DNA of 14,341 bases from Anaerolineales bacterium (GTDB lineage Bacteria > Chloroflexota > Anaerolineae > UBA7937), in contig JAUVHF010000027.1 in assembly GCA_030593425.1 (NCBI GenBank), positions 1 to 14,341 on the forward strand, read 5' to 3'. Position 1 is the stretch's first letter; every line of letters starts with the position of its first letter. Both the position numbers and the translations under genes were made by a program. Positions 6,061 through 13,857 of this stretch are shown in pieces. A model generated the notes under the pieces. That model was given only the letters and a program-made list of their open reading frames with translations, did not search any database and was not told the DNA's origin.

Positions 6061-6882
6061 ATGATAGAGGTCGAGAGGGTGGAAGAAGTGATTAAGATAA
6101 GGATGGCTAACCGCCTCTTCGGCCGCCCCCTTTATTATACCGCCGCCTACTGGGTGGATGGGCTCCTCATTGATACCGGATGCCCTCGCACTTCCCAGGA
6201 ACTCTTATCGGTTATCGAGGAGTTGGGGCTGGAGAGGATCGTCAACACCCACAGCCTCGAGGACCACATCGGCGGAAACGCCATTTTGCAAGAGGGGTTC
6301 GGGATGGACATATTGGCCCACCCCCTGGCCCTCCCCATCCTGTCCGACCCTAAAAGGTTGCACCTCCAACTCTATCGTCGCCTCATCTGGGGTAGCCCAG
6401 CCTCTTCCCAGGGGAGCCCCATCGGTGAGGTGGTGACCACCGGGCACTACTCCTTCGAAATTATCTACACGCCCGGCCACAGCGAGGATCACATCTCCCT
6501 CTACGAGCCTCGTCAAGGCTGGCTTTTCACCGGCGATGCCTACATCGGCGGGCTAGATAAGGCTTTGCAGGCCGATAGCGACATCTACGCTATCATTTCT
6601 TCGCTGAAGAGATTGAGCGCTTTGTCTACCAAGCGCCTATTCCAGGGTTCAGGGACCGTGCGGGACGACCCTCAAGAGGCCATTGAGAAGAAGGCAGAAT
6701 ATCTGGAGGATTTGGGGGAGAAGGTGTGGCAACTTCACGGTCAGGGCCTGAGCCCAAAAGAGATAAGAGATCCGTCTCTTCGGCCGGGAACTGCCCATAG
6801 CCTACTGGACCCGGGGCCACTTCTCGGAGCTCAATCTGGTGCGCTCATATCTCAAGATAGAGGGCGACGAATAGTAGAGTAG
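6061..6882 (+). CDS. MBL-fold metallo-hydrolase, 3' end frameshifted and metal motif altered
   Basis: As read, 273 residues. The metallo-beta-lactamase fold is shown by LLIDTGCPR (35-43), NTHSLEDHIGGN (62-73), IYTPGHSEDHISLYEP (135-150) and FTGDAY (156-161). Two points are odd. First, the HxHxDH motif reads HSLEDH, with L66 (CTC) in place of the second His (CAC), and the last His site reads FQGSG where PGHG is common. Second, the last 36 or so residues do not look like the family, while the next frame gives a natural end (LFGRELPIAYWTRGHFSE and on) stopping at 6872-6874. Removing one C of the CC at 6772-6773 joins KEIRD to RLFGREL cleanly. This is therefore either a one-base sequencing error or a recent frameshift. 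The ATG at 6061 is chosen because the longer frame from 5893 runs antisense through the radical SAM gene. A dead or dying hydrolase is possible. Confidence 0.82.
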   Translation: MIEVERVEEVIKIRMANRLFGRPLYYTAAYWVDGLLIDTGCPRTSQELLSVIEELGLERIVNTHSLEDHIGGNAILQEGFGMDILAHPLALPILSDPKRLHLQLYRRLIWGSPASSQGSPIGEVVTTGHYSFEIIYTPGHSEDHISLYEPRQGWLFTGDAYIGGLDKALQADSDIYAIISSLKRLSALSTKRLFQGSGTVRDDPQEAIEKKAEYLEDLGEKVWQLHGQGLSPKEIRDPSLRPGTAHSLLDPGPLLGAQSGALISQDRGRRIVE

Positions 6883-6893
6883 AATGGGTTGGA

Positions 6894-6917
6894 AACTCTT
6901 GGTTGCTGGCAAGAGTT
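6894..6917 (+). terminator. Hairpin after the MBL gene, possible terminator
   Basis: AACTCTTG (6894-6901) and CAAGAGTT (6910-6917) form a perfect eight-base stem with an eight-base loop, 19 bases after the frame-corrected stop at 6874. Only a weak pyrimidine run (cgttcccc) follows, so termination is uncertain. Confidence 0.3.
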
Positions 6918-6956
6918 CGTTCCCCTGGCCTGCCATCGCCAGGGCAGGCTGCCAGC
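6905..6956. repeat. Nested palindromic repeat in the convergent spacer
   Basis: GCTGGCA (6905-6911) pairs perfectly with TGCCAGC (6950-6956), and inside it CCCTGGC (6923-6929) pairs with GCCAGGG (6938-6944). The element shares GCTGGCAAG and, in the same order, the 12-mer CAGGGCAGGCTG (6940-6951) with the repeat at 13983-14030, so it appears to be one copy of a dispersed family. There is no coding potential of note. Confidence 0.55.
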
Positions 6957-6993
6957 GGGATATTGAAACGGCGCCCTTTAGCCCGACGGGACA

Positions 6994-7023
6994 AAAACGT
7001 AGGGGAGGCCCTTGTGGTCTCCC
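6994..7023 (-). terminator. Candidate terminator of the acyl-CoA dehydrogenase/ETF operon
   Basis: Read on the minus strand, GGGAGACC (7023-7016) pairs with GGCCTCCC (7010-7003) across a five-base loop, allowing one G-U pair. It is followed after CTACG by TTTTT (6997-6993 region). It lies 52 bases past the etfA stop codon. The same hairpin with flanking GTAGGGG and CTTGTGG also resembles dispersed palindromes I recall from other environmental genomes, so it may be a repeat acting as a terminator. Confidence 0.45.
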
Positions 7024-7074
7024 GAAAACGCAGCACAGCATCCGAGGGAGATGAACTGCGCCGCTACACGGGGG

Positions 7075-8082
7075 TTATCCCTTGCGCCCGGCCTTCAACT
7101 CCTGGATGAGGGCCGGCACCACCTCGTGCACATCCCCTACGATCCCCACATCAGCCAGGTCCATTATGGGGGCCCGCTCATCGGTGTTGATAGCCACGAT
7201 ATACTTCGACTCTTTGAGGCCTAGATAATGTTGAATGGCTCCAGAGATGCCGCAGGCGATATAGAGATCCGGCTTCACCGTCTTTCCGCCAGCGCCTCCC
7301 ACCCAATGCTCCTCCTCTATCCACCCCTCATCTACCGCTCCTCGGGAGGCTCCCACGGCCCCGTCCAAGAGTTCGGCCAACTCCCGAAGCATCTCGAACC
7401 CCTCCGGGCCTCCCATGCCCCGGCCTCCCGCTACTACCACCCTCGCCTCTTCTAGCGTCGGCCGAGGCACCTCAAGCCCTCTCTCCACCACTTTCACCAC
7501 GGGTTCAACCTTATCAACGCTCACCTTTTCCACGCTTCCCGTACGCCAATCGTCAGGGGAGAAGGGCTCTATGGCCCCTGGGCGTAGGGTGACCATCTGG
7601 GGCCTCCCCCGAGGTATGGAGGAGGTGACCATCAGTCGATCATCATAGGCCGGGCTGGTCCCCAAAAGCAGCCACTCTGTCAGGTCCATCTCCAGGCGGG
7701 TGCACCCAGAGATGAGACCCGTCCCCAAGCGTTGGGCCAGACGGGGGGCCAGATCCTGTCCCCTCTCCGTATCGCCCAGGAGGAGGACCAAGGGGCGTTT
7801 AGCCTCGACTAAAGCGGTCAAACTTGCTAAGCAACTCTCCGTTGAATAGTCGGCCAAGGTGAGGTCATCGACCAGGTAAACAAGGTCGGCTCCCCGGCGG
7901 ATCAACTCCTGAGCCTGATCCTCCACCTGGTGACCCAAAAGGACCACCACTGCCCGCTCCCCCATCCGGTCGGCCAACTGTCGGGCTGCAGCCACCAACT
8001 CCAGGCTAACAGGGCTGAGTTCCCCGGCCCCTTGCCCCACCTCGGCTATGGCCCAGACGTTCATATACTCTTCGGAAGCCAT
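7075..8082 (-). CDS. etfA: Electron transfer flavoprotein alpha subunit, altered FAD loop
   Basis: A 335-residue protein of normal length that with EtfB would take electrons from acyl-CoA dehydrogenase. The C-terminal FAD domain is clear: VVAGGRGMGG (216-225), GASRGAVDEGW (244-254), KPDLYIACGISGAIQH (270-285), VAINTDERAPI (296-306) and ADVGIVGD (310-317). The arginine and serine of GASR and the His of AIQH, which contact the flavin in human ETF, are kept. The next loop, normally QTGK with a Thr near flavin N5 (human alpha-Thr266), reads VGGAGGKTV here (261-269): the Gln and Thr are lost and one residue is gained. The ATG has an AGGAGGT site. It is the last gene of the operon, 54 bases after the HAD gene and far from etfB. 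Confidence 0.93.
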   Translation of the reverse strand: MASEEYMNVWAIAEVGQGAGELSPVSLELVAAARQLADRMGERAVVVLLGHQVEDQAQELIRRGADLVYLVDDLTLADYSTESCLASLTALVEAKRPLVLLLGDTERGQDLAPRLAQRLGTGLISGCTRLEMDLTEWLLLGTSPAYDDRLMVTSSIPRGRPQMVTLRPGAIEPFSPDDWRTGSVEKVSVDKVEPVVKVVERGLEVPRPTLEEARVVVAGGRGMGGPEGFEMLRELAELLDGAVGASRGAVDEGWIEEEHWVGGAGGKTVKPDLYIACGISGAIQHYLGLKESKYIVAINTDERAPIMDLADVGIVGDVHEVVPALIQELKAGRKG

Positions 8083-8136
8083 ACCACCTCCTCAACTAAA
8101 ACCCTTCTGCTTCTCGCTCACACTGCTCCTTCCAAC

Positions 8137-8811
8137 TCAAAGGGGATGGATTCTGAGAATATTTCCCAACTCCGTCACCTTGGGGATCACAAAATCCACA
8201 CCCTCCTCCTTCTCCCACAGGGATCCTTTAGGGCCGTCGCCCACCAAGACGGTCACCATCCCTAGATCCTTCCCTGGCTTCAAATTTCTCGCCAAGTCGT
8301 CAAGGATTAAGCAATCCTGGCCATCGGTTTCCAAGGCCTCTATAACCTTGAGGTAAGCCCGCTTATCGGGTTTGTTGATCTGCTCCAAGAAATAGATATC
8401 GAAGATGCGGTCAAAATGGCGTTCCACGCCTAGGGCCCTAAGCACCCGCTGAACGTACTCCTGAGGCGAGTTGGTGAAGACCGCCTTCTCTACCTCGATG
8501 CCATCCAGGACCTCGTCCAAGAGAGGGTCAGGTGATAGATACTCCTCCACCGGCAGATCGTGAACATAGACCAGGTAATCATGGGCGTCTAGATGGTGAT
8601 GGAGATAGAGGCCCCGACTGGTAGTGCCATAGCGGCGGTAATATCTCTTTCTCAGTTCTGGGACTTGGGAAGCGGGTATCCCCAGTCGCAGCCGCATATA
8701 GTCGTTGATACGCTGGCTAACAACCGCCATTAGCCCCAACTCCTTGGGATAGAGCGTCTCATCCAAGTCGAAGAGTATATGGTTTATCCCTCTATCGTTG
8801 ACGCGCATCAT
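8137..8811 (-). CDS. HAD hydrolase, pyrimidine 5'-nucleotidase-like
   Basis: A 224-residue HAD-superfamily phosphatase. Motif I is FDLDETLYP with D15 as nucleophile and D17 as acid/base; motif II is FTNS near residue 114; motif III is the Lys in NKPDKRAY; and motif IV is the DD of LILDDLARN. The cap segment with RKRYYRRYGTT and the later DYLVYVHDLP is typical of the Sdt1/pyrimidine 5'-nucleotidase subgroup, which removes phosphate from UMP/CMP or related small molecules. Substrate choice is a guess. It overlaps the histidine phosphatase gene by an ATGA tetramer. Two ATGs lie in tandem (8811 and 8808); either could be used, and the SD is poor, so coupling to the upstream gene is likely. Confidence 0.85.
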   Translation of the reverse strand: MMRVNDRGINHILFDLDETLYPKELGLMAVVSQRINDYMRLRLGIPASQVPELRKRYYRRYGTTSRGLYLHHHLDAHDYLVYVHDLPVEEYLSPDPLLDEVLDGIEVEKAVFTNSPQEYVQRVLRALGVERHFDRIFDIYFLEQINKPDKRAYLKVIEALETDGQDCLILDDLARNLKPGKDLGMVTVLVGDGPKGSLWEKEEGVDFVIPKVTELGNILRIHPL

Positions 8812-9443
8812 TTCTTAGGTAACCGGTCGAGATGACAAGCGTCGTTCAGGGTCTGTATTAACACCCCGTCCTCATCATACTGCAGGATGTGCAAGGAGGC
8901 GTTGTCAGACGCGAATCGGCTGGCTATCTCTATGGCGCGATCCGCCCCCACCCCCAAGGCATCTAGGATGATGCATTTCATATTTCCACCGTGGCCGACG
9001 ATGAGCACCGTCTGGTCAGGGTGAGCCTCCACTATCTCTCTTGTGGCTGCGATGGTCCTCTCAAAGAGTTCCAGATAGGACTCCCCCTCCAATCGCTTCA
9101 CTCCTAACGGGTCGGCTCGCCACTCCCTGAGATGCCTTGGGTACCTACTCTCCACCTCCTCGAGGGTAAGGCCCGTCCAAACCCCGGTATCTACCTCCCT
9201 CAGCGATTCGAGGATCTTCACTTCGTGGCCAAGGGCCTCCGCTATGATCTTTGCTGTCTCGAAGGCACGGGAGAGGTCGCTGGCATAGATAGCCTCGATC
9301 CTCTCACCCCTTAGCCGTTCAGCCAGGAGTTTGGCCTGTTCCCTCCCCCGCTCGTTCAAAGGGAGATCGGCCTGTCCCTGATACCGCCCCTCCAGGTTCC
9401 AATCCGTCTCCCCATGCCGCACCAGAATCAAGCGAGTGGTCAT
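8808..9443 (-). CDS. Histidine phosphatase family protein (phosphoglycerate mutase-like)
   Basis: A 211-residue branch-1 histidine phosphatase. The phosphohistidine motif LVRHGET (7-13, with H10) and the second catalytic His in IVGHGGN (148-154, H151) are present, with E83 in SLREVDTG as likely acid. The length and pattern fit the CobC/GpmB-like phosphatases such as alpha-ribazole phosphatase or phosphoserine phosphatase rather than glycolytic mutase. No cobalamin genes are nearby to support the CobC role. The gene overlaps the genes on both sides by four bases, which places it in the middle of the operon. The protein is soluble with no signal peptide. Confidence 0.88.
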   Translation of the reverse strand: MTTRLILVRHGETDWNLEGRYQGQADLPLNERGREQAKLLAERLRGERIEAIYASDLSRAFETAKIIAEALGHEVKILESLREVDTGVWTGLTLEEVESRYPRHLREWRADPLGVKRLEGESYLELFERTIAATREIVEAHPDQTVLIVGHGGNMKCIILDALGVGADRAIEIASRFASDNASLHILQYDEDGVLIQTLNDACHLDRLPKK

Positions 9444-10315
9444 TTTGCGGGGACAACCTCGACCACTTCTTGCCGTGAAGCCAGGTAGATACCCGAAAGG
9501 ATCGTCGCTCCGCCTACCATCTCCAGAAGGGTGGGAGCCTCATTGAGTATGAGGTAGGCCAAAATCGTGGCCCCTACCGGCTCTCCCAAAATAGTGACGC
9601 TGACAAGAGGGGCCGAAAGGTACCCCAGAGCCCAGTTGAAAGCCGAATGGCCGATCACCTGGGGCACCAGAGCCAAGAGAATGAACATGAGATAAGTAGT
9701 AGATGAGTAGCCGGTGAACCGCTGTCCGGTGAGAAGGCAGAGAAGTAGCGTCACAGCCGCGGCCACGGAATAGGCGAGAGAGATGTAGGGCAAAAGCGAG
9801 AGCCTCTGCCTCAGCCTTCGACCGGCCAGTAGATAGCCAGTGACCATCACCGCTCCCCCCAGGGCCAGGATGTCCCCCCACAAGGCTCCTCCCCCCAAAG
9901 CGAAGTCCCCGTAGCCAATGGCCCCACTTCCCACCACGGAGAGGAGTATCCCTCCCACCATCCACTTGGTAACTCGATCCATCCCCAGGAGACGGGAGAA
10001 TAGTCCCACAAAGAGGGGGCTCATGCTGACTAGGATGACGGAACTGGCCACGGTAGTATAGTTGAGAGAGGCGATCCATAGACCGAAATGCAGAGCCAGA
10101 AATACCCCGGCTATCACGAAATAGAAGAGATCCCTGCGGCTCAAGGCCCTCAACTCCTGACCAGACCTGATGAGAGCCACGGGCCCTATAACCAGAGAGG
10201 CCAAGCCTAAGCGGTAGGCGGCGATAATAAGGGGCGGCGCCTCGGCCAGCCTGATGAAGATGGAGCCGAAGGAGACGGCTACCACCCCCACAAAGAGCAC
10301 CAAAATAGCCTTCAT
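9440..10315 (-). CDS. EamA/DMT family transporter
   Basis: A 291-residue integral inner-membrane protein with about ten hydrophobic segments, arranged as two EamA repeats (roughly residues 3-140 and 150-285). The first repeat shows FGSIFIRLAEAPPLIIAAYR, a common opening in drug/metabolite exporters, and the second ends with TILGEPVGATILAYLILNE, the conserved GEP turn of this family. Members export or import small metabolites, and the substrate cannot be inferred. It overlaps the amidohydrolase gene upstream and the phosphatase gene downstream by ATGA tetramers. The amidohydrolase product or substrate is an obvious but untested cargo. Confidence 0.9.
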   Translation of the reverse strand: MKAILVLFVGVVAVSFGSIFIRLAEAPPLIIAAYRLGLASLVIGPVALIRSGQELRALSRRDLFYFVIAGVFLALHFGLWIASLNYTTVASSVILVSMSPLFVGLFSRLLGMDRVTKWMVGGILLSVVGSGAIGYGDFALGGGALWGDILALGGAVMVTGYLLAGRRLRQRLSLLPYISLAYSVAAAVTLLLCLLTGQRFTGYSSTTYLMFILLALVPQVIGHSAFNWALGYLSAPLVSVTILGEPVGATILAYLILNEAPTLLEMVGGATILSGIYLASRQEVVEVVPAK

Positions 10316-11898
10316 CTCCGCCCCTCATAGATAACGTGCCCATCGAAGATAGTATATAGGACCTTCGCCTCCAAGGTCCCCTCTGGCCGTATCTCGAATA
10401 TATCACACGACAAGACCACCAGATCGGCCAACTTTCCGGGAGCGATCGACCCCTTCGCTCTCCCCTCCCCCGAAGCGTAGGCCGCTCCCAGCGTGTAGGC
10501 GTGGACCGCCTCGGCCACGGTGAGTCGCTCCTGGGGGTACCAGCCCCCTTCAGGCTCTCCGCTGGCCCTCTGACGGGTGACTGCCGCATAGATGCCCATA
10601 AGCGGATCCAGGTTCTCCACTGGACAGTCGGAGCCGAAGGCCAAACGAGCGCCAGAGTGGAGAAGAGAACGCCAAGCGTAGGAATATCGCGCCCTCTCCC
10701 CCCAATATCTATCGGCCATCGCCATATCGGAGGTAGCGTGGATGGGCTGCATGGAGGCGATGATGCCCAACTGCTTGAACCTGGGGATATCGTCGGGGTG
10801 CAGCAACTGAGCGTGCTCGATGCGGTGACGCAACCCTCCTCTCACCCCCCTGGCGCGCAACTGGGCAAATATGTCTAGGGCTTTCCGGTTGGCCGCGTCG
10901 CCTATGGCGTGCACCGCGCAGGCGATCTCCGCCTCGTTAGCCCGCCCCACGATATCTTGGAGCTCATCCCGGGAAAGAACAGGAATCCCACAATTGTCTG
11001 GCTGGTCGTAGAAAGGCTCCAACATATGGGCCGTCTGCGAGCCCAAACTCCCATCGGCGAACAGTTTGAGATGTCCCAGACGGAGGTAATCGTTGCCGAA
11101 ACCCGTTTTCAACCCCAGATCCATAGCCTTCTCCAGACCCTCCTGGGGGATCATCATGTAGACCCGCACTCCCAGTTCGCCTTGGGCCAGAAGGGTCTGA
11201 AAATCGGCCAAGGCTTGCGAGCCCTCACAATCATGGATACCGGTGAGCCCAAACTGTTGAGCCTTGCTTATGGCTTCCCTCAGCACCTCCTGACGAGTTT
11301 GGGGAGATGATGGCGGGAGTATCTCTTCTACCAGCTCCAGCGCCCTCTCTTTCAAGATCCCCGTGGACCCCTGCTCATCACGCTCGATCTCGCCACCAGG
11401 GGGATCGGGCGTGACTTGGTCTATTCTCGCTCGCTCCAAGGCTAAGGAGTTGACCCACATGAGATGACCATCCTTTCGAGTCAACGCCACGGGGTTCTCC
11501 GGCGCCACACGGTCCAGATCCTCCTTGCGGGGAAAGCCCCCCTGCCAAAGGTGATGATCCCAGCCGAAACCGGTGATCCACTCGCCCGGCCCGCTCTTCC
11601 GAGCACACTCCCTCACCAACTCAAGGACTCCCTCTAAGGAGTCGACACCCTTGAAGTCGAGCCTCTTCAACCCCAAAGCGAACTCTAAGAAATGGACATG
11701 ACAGTCGATGAAGCCAGGCACCACCGCTTTGCCCTCCAAGTCCAGTACTTCCCAGCCTCCACCTCTGGTCTGGGCTGTCACCTCTTCATTAGAGCCCACG
11801 GCCAGGATACGGTTCCCCTCGATGGCCACCGCCTGGGCTCGAGGCAGGGTTCTATCCATAGTGTAGATTTTGCCCTTAAGGAGAAGGAGCCTCGACAT
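10312..11898 (-). CDS. YtcJ-like metal-dependent amidohydrolase (Amidohydro_3)
   Basis: A 528-residue cytosolic amidohydrolase of typical length. The metal-binding HxH is in PGFIDCHVHF (H67, H69). Later ligands lie in AVHAIGDAA (H330), HRIEHAQ (H362) and FGSDCPVE (D424), and K278 in LKLFADGSLGS may be the bridging or near-site lysine. The ends pack in the urease-like beta-sandwich (residues 1-60 and 480-528). Relatives hydrolyse N-formyl or other amide bonds, but most are uncharacterised. Its ATG directly abuts the etfB stop (TGA then ATG, no gap), so it should be translated by coupled ribosomes. This places it between the two ETF subunits, an unexpected location for such an enzyme. Confidence 0.92.
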   Translation of the reverse strand: MSRLLLLKGKIYTMDRTLPRAQAVAIEGNRILAVGSNEEVTAQTRGGGWEVLDLEGKAVVPGFIDCHVHFLEFALGLKRLDFKGVDSLEGVLELVRECARKSGPGEWITGFGWDHHLWQGGFPRKEDLDRVAPENPVALTRKDGHLMWVNSLALERARIDQVTPDPPGGEIERDEQGSTGILKERALELVEEILPPSSPQTRQEVLREAISKAQQFGLTGIHDCEGSQALADFQTLLAQGELGVRVYMMIPQEGLEKAMDLGLKTGFGNDYLRLGHLKLFADGSLGSQTAHMLEPFYDQPDNCGIPVLSRDELQDIVGRANEAEIACAVHAIGDAANRKALDIFAQLRARGVRGGLRHRIEHAQLLHPDDIPRFKQLGIIASMQPIHATSDMAMADRYWGERARYSYAWRSLLHSGARLAFGSDCPVENLDPLMGIYAAVTRQRASGEPEGGWYPQERLTVAEAVHAYTLGAAYASGEGRAKGSIAPGKLADLVVLSCDIFEIRPEGTLEAKVLYTIFDGHVIYEGRR

Positions 11899-12672
11899 TC
11901 AGAACCCTCGCCATCTGAGCCGTTCTAGCAATATACGAACTACCTGGGCCGCATCCCCGGTTATCCGGTCCCCCTTCTCTCGCTCCTCGGCAGCATAGTT
12001 CTCTCGCACCTCGGTTATACCATCTCTTTCGCTTAAGGTGGCCTGATCCAGGCCCAAATCTGCCACTGTCCAGGTGGTCACCTTCCGCTCCCGGTAGGCG
12101 GATATGATGGCTGGAAGCGAAGGGTAGCGAGGCTTGTTGGCTTCTCGATCGACGGTCAAGAGCGCGGGTAGAGGGGCCTCTAACAGGGCGTAGCCGTCCG
12201 ACCTTCTGCTTTTGGCCCTGGCCTTCCCGTCGGCGATCTCTACTTCTAGAGCCCTGGTTATCTGGGGAACTCCCAAGATTTCCGCCAACCTCGGCCCCAC
12301 CTGGCTAGCTCCGTAACCGGCCACCCGATGCCCGATGATGACCAGGTCGAACTCCCCCAATTCGCCGATAGCCCGGCTCAAAACCAGAGCCTCCAGAGAC
12401 TCGTCCGGCGACTCCCCTGAGATCAGCACCGCCTCATCGGCTCCCATGGCCAGCGCCTCCCGCAAGGCGTCCTCACTCTCCGGGGATCCAAAACTCAAGG
12501 CTACAACCTTAGCCTCCTGGCTCTCCTTCAGGCGCAACGCCTCCTCCAAACCGTTCTCATCGCTGGGGTTGATAAACTTCCTCGCCCTGCGGGTGTCGAG
12601 CGCGCCCCTGGTGCGACTCACCCTTACCGTCTCCGGATCGAACCTCTCTCTTAAGATAGCGATTATCTTCAT
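11899..12672 (-). CDS. etfB: Electron transfer flavoprotein beta subunit, altered AMP loop
   Basis: A 257-residue EtfB. NPSDENGLEEALRLKE (35-50), FGSPESEDALREALAMGAD (61-79), SQVGPRLAEILGVPQIT (123-139) and PLPALLTVDREANKPRYPS (167-185) are standard for the subunit. The AMP-binding loop before QVGP is usually IDGDT or IDDDT; here it reads AGYGAS, without the acidic residues and with Ser for Thr. Together with the EtfA changes this suggests a shifted cofactor site in this ETF. It lies 14 bases after the acyl-CoA dehydrogenase, with GAGGGGAAAGG before its ATG, so the dehydrogenase and this subunit should be made together. Whether it bifurcates electrons cannot be judged; no FixX or FixC partner is visible. 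Confidence 0.92.
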   Translation of the reverse strand: MKIIAILRERFDPETVRVSRTRGALDTRRARKFINPSDENGLEEALRLKESQEAKVVALSFGSPESEDALREALAMGADEAVLISGESPDESLEALVLSRAIGELGEFDLVIIGHRVAGYGASQVGPRLAEILGVPQITRALEVEIADGKARAKSRRSDGYALLEAPLPALLTVDREANKPRYPSLPAIISAYRERKVTTWTVADLGLDQATLSERDGITEVRENYAAEEREKGDRITGDAAQVVRILLERLRWRGF

Positions 12673-12686
12673 CCTTTCCCCTCATT

Positions 12687-13853
12687 CTAAGGCCCAATAC
12701 GCACCCCTAGTTCTCGGAAGAGATCGGTAGCGATGACGATCCGCTGGATCTCGTTGGTTCCTTCGAAGATCTCGCCGATGCGAGCGTCTCGGTACATCCG
12801 TTCCACAAAGTAATCCCGCATATAACCCATGCCGCCGTGGATCTGCACCGCCCTATCTGCAGCCCGGGAGGCCACCTCTGAACCGAAGAGTTTGCACATG
12901 TCGGCCAGCCGGCGGAACTCCTGCCCCGTATCGGCCATCCAAGCGGTGCGATAAACCAAGGAGCGAAGGGCCTCTATCTCTGTAGCCATGTCGGCTACCA
13001 TAAATTGGATGGCTTGCTTGTGGGCGATGGGCCCTCCGAACTGCTCCCGATACTTGGCATATTCCAGGCTCTTCTGGAGAGCCACCTCCGCTCCACCCAC
13101 GGAAGCGGCCCCTAGGCCCATCCGTCCGAAATCCAAGGTCTTCATAGCGGTGATGAAACCGGCCCCAAACTGCCCCAGTACGTTATCCACAGGCACCCGG
13201 CAATCTTCGAAGACCAACTCCCCCGTGGCCGATCCCTGGATCCCCATCTTCTCGTCTATGGTGCCGATGGAGAAGCCGGGGAACTCCCTTTCCACGATGA
13301 AAGCGGTCACCCCTCCCCGGGCTCCCAGGGCCTTGTCGGTGACGGCGAAGAGGCCAATCACATCGGCGATGGGGCCATTGGTGATCCAGATCTTACTGCC
13401 ATTAAGGACATACTGATCCCCGTCACGCACAGCGGACAACTGGATGGAGGCCGCATCGGAACCGGCCCCCGGCTCCGTGAGGGCGAAAGCGGCGATCTTC
13501 TCCCCCTTAGCCAGAGGAAGAAGGTATTTCCTCTTCTGTTCCTCCGTCCCGTCGAGATAGATGGCCATGCTCCCGATACCGATATGAGCCCCTAGGAGGG
13601 CCCCCACCGAGGCGGAGACCTTCCCTATCTCCTCCATCATGAGGCAGTAGCCCATCTCCCCAGCCCCAGCCCCCCCGTACTCCTGGGGAAAGGGGACGCC
13701 AAAGAGCCCGAACTCCGCCATCTTCTCGATTAGATCCCGAGGTATCTCCTTCTTCTCCTCTATCTCTGCGCTCAGGGGGGCGATCTCAGCCTCTGCGAAC
13801 TCCCTCACCGCGCGCTGAAGCAGTTGGTGTTCCTTGCTTAATTCGAAATCCAT
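12687..13853 (-). CDS. Acyl-CoA dehydrogenase
   Basis: A 388-residue FAD enzyme that oxidises an acyl-CoA to the 2-enoyl-CoA and passes electrons to ETF. Domains run in the usual order: N-terminal helices (1-120), beta domain with ALTEPGAGSDA (124-134) and WITNG, and C-terminal helices with QIHGGMGYMRDY (337-348) and the catalytic base E364 in FEGTNEIQR. The size and base position fit the short-chain/branched-chain group; chain length is not resolved. The ATG at 13853 is chosen because GGAGGAGG lies five bases before it and family homology begins at MDFELS; a longer in-frame start at 14054 would only add low-complexity leader sequence. It heads the operon and is served by the promoter at 14045-14073. 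Confidence 0.95.
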   Translation of the reverse strand: MDFELSKEHQLLQRAVREFAEAEIAPLSAEIEEKKEIPRDLIEKMAEFGLFGVPFPQEYGGAGAGEMGYCLMMEEIGKVSASVGALLGAHIGIGSMAIYLDGTEEQKRKYLLPLAKGEKIAAFALTEPGAGSDAASIQLSAVRDGDQYVLNGSKIWITNGPIADVIGLFAVTDKALGARGGVTAFIVEREFPGFSIGTIDEKMGIQGSATGELVFEDCRVPVDNVLGQFGAGFITAMKTLDFGRMGLGAASVGGAEVALQKSLEYAKYREQFGGPIAHKQAIQFMVADMATEIEALRSLVYRTAWMADTGQEFRRLADMCKLFGSEVASRAADRAVQIHGGMGYMRDYFVERMYRDARIGEIFEGTNEIQRIVIATDLFRELGVRIGP

Positions 13854-13857
13854 ACCT

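Noticed and set aside
6894..7023. CRISPR-like array in the hairpin-rich convergent spacer
   Set aside because: The inverted repeats are nested and differ in sequence. There are no regularly spaced direct repeats and no cas genes.
9540..10589. Long alternative frame (about 349 codons) across the EamA transporter gene
   Set aside because: It is an antiphase shadow of the transporter and amidohydrolase genes, with Arg/Gly/Ser-rich translation and no family resemblance.
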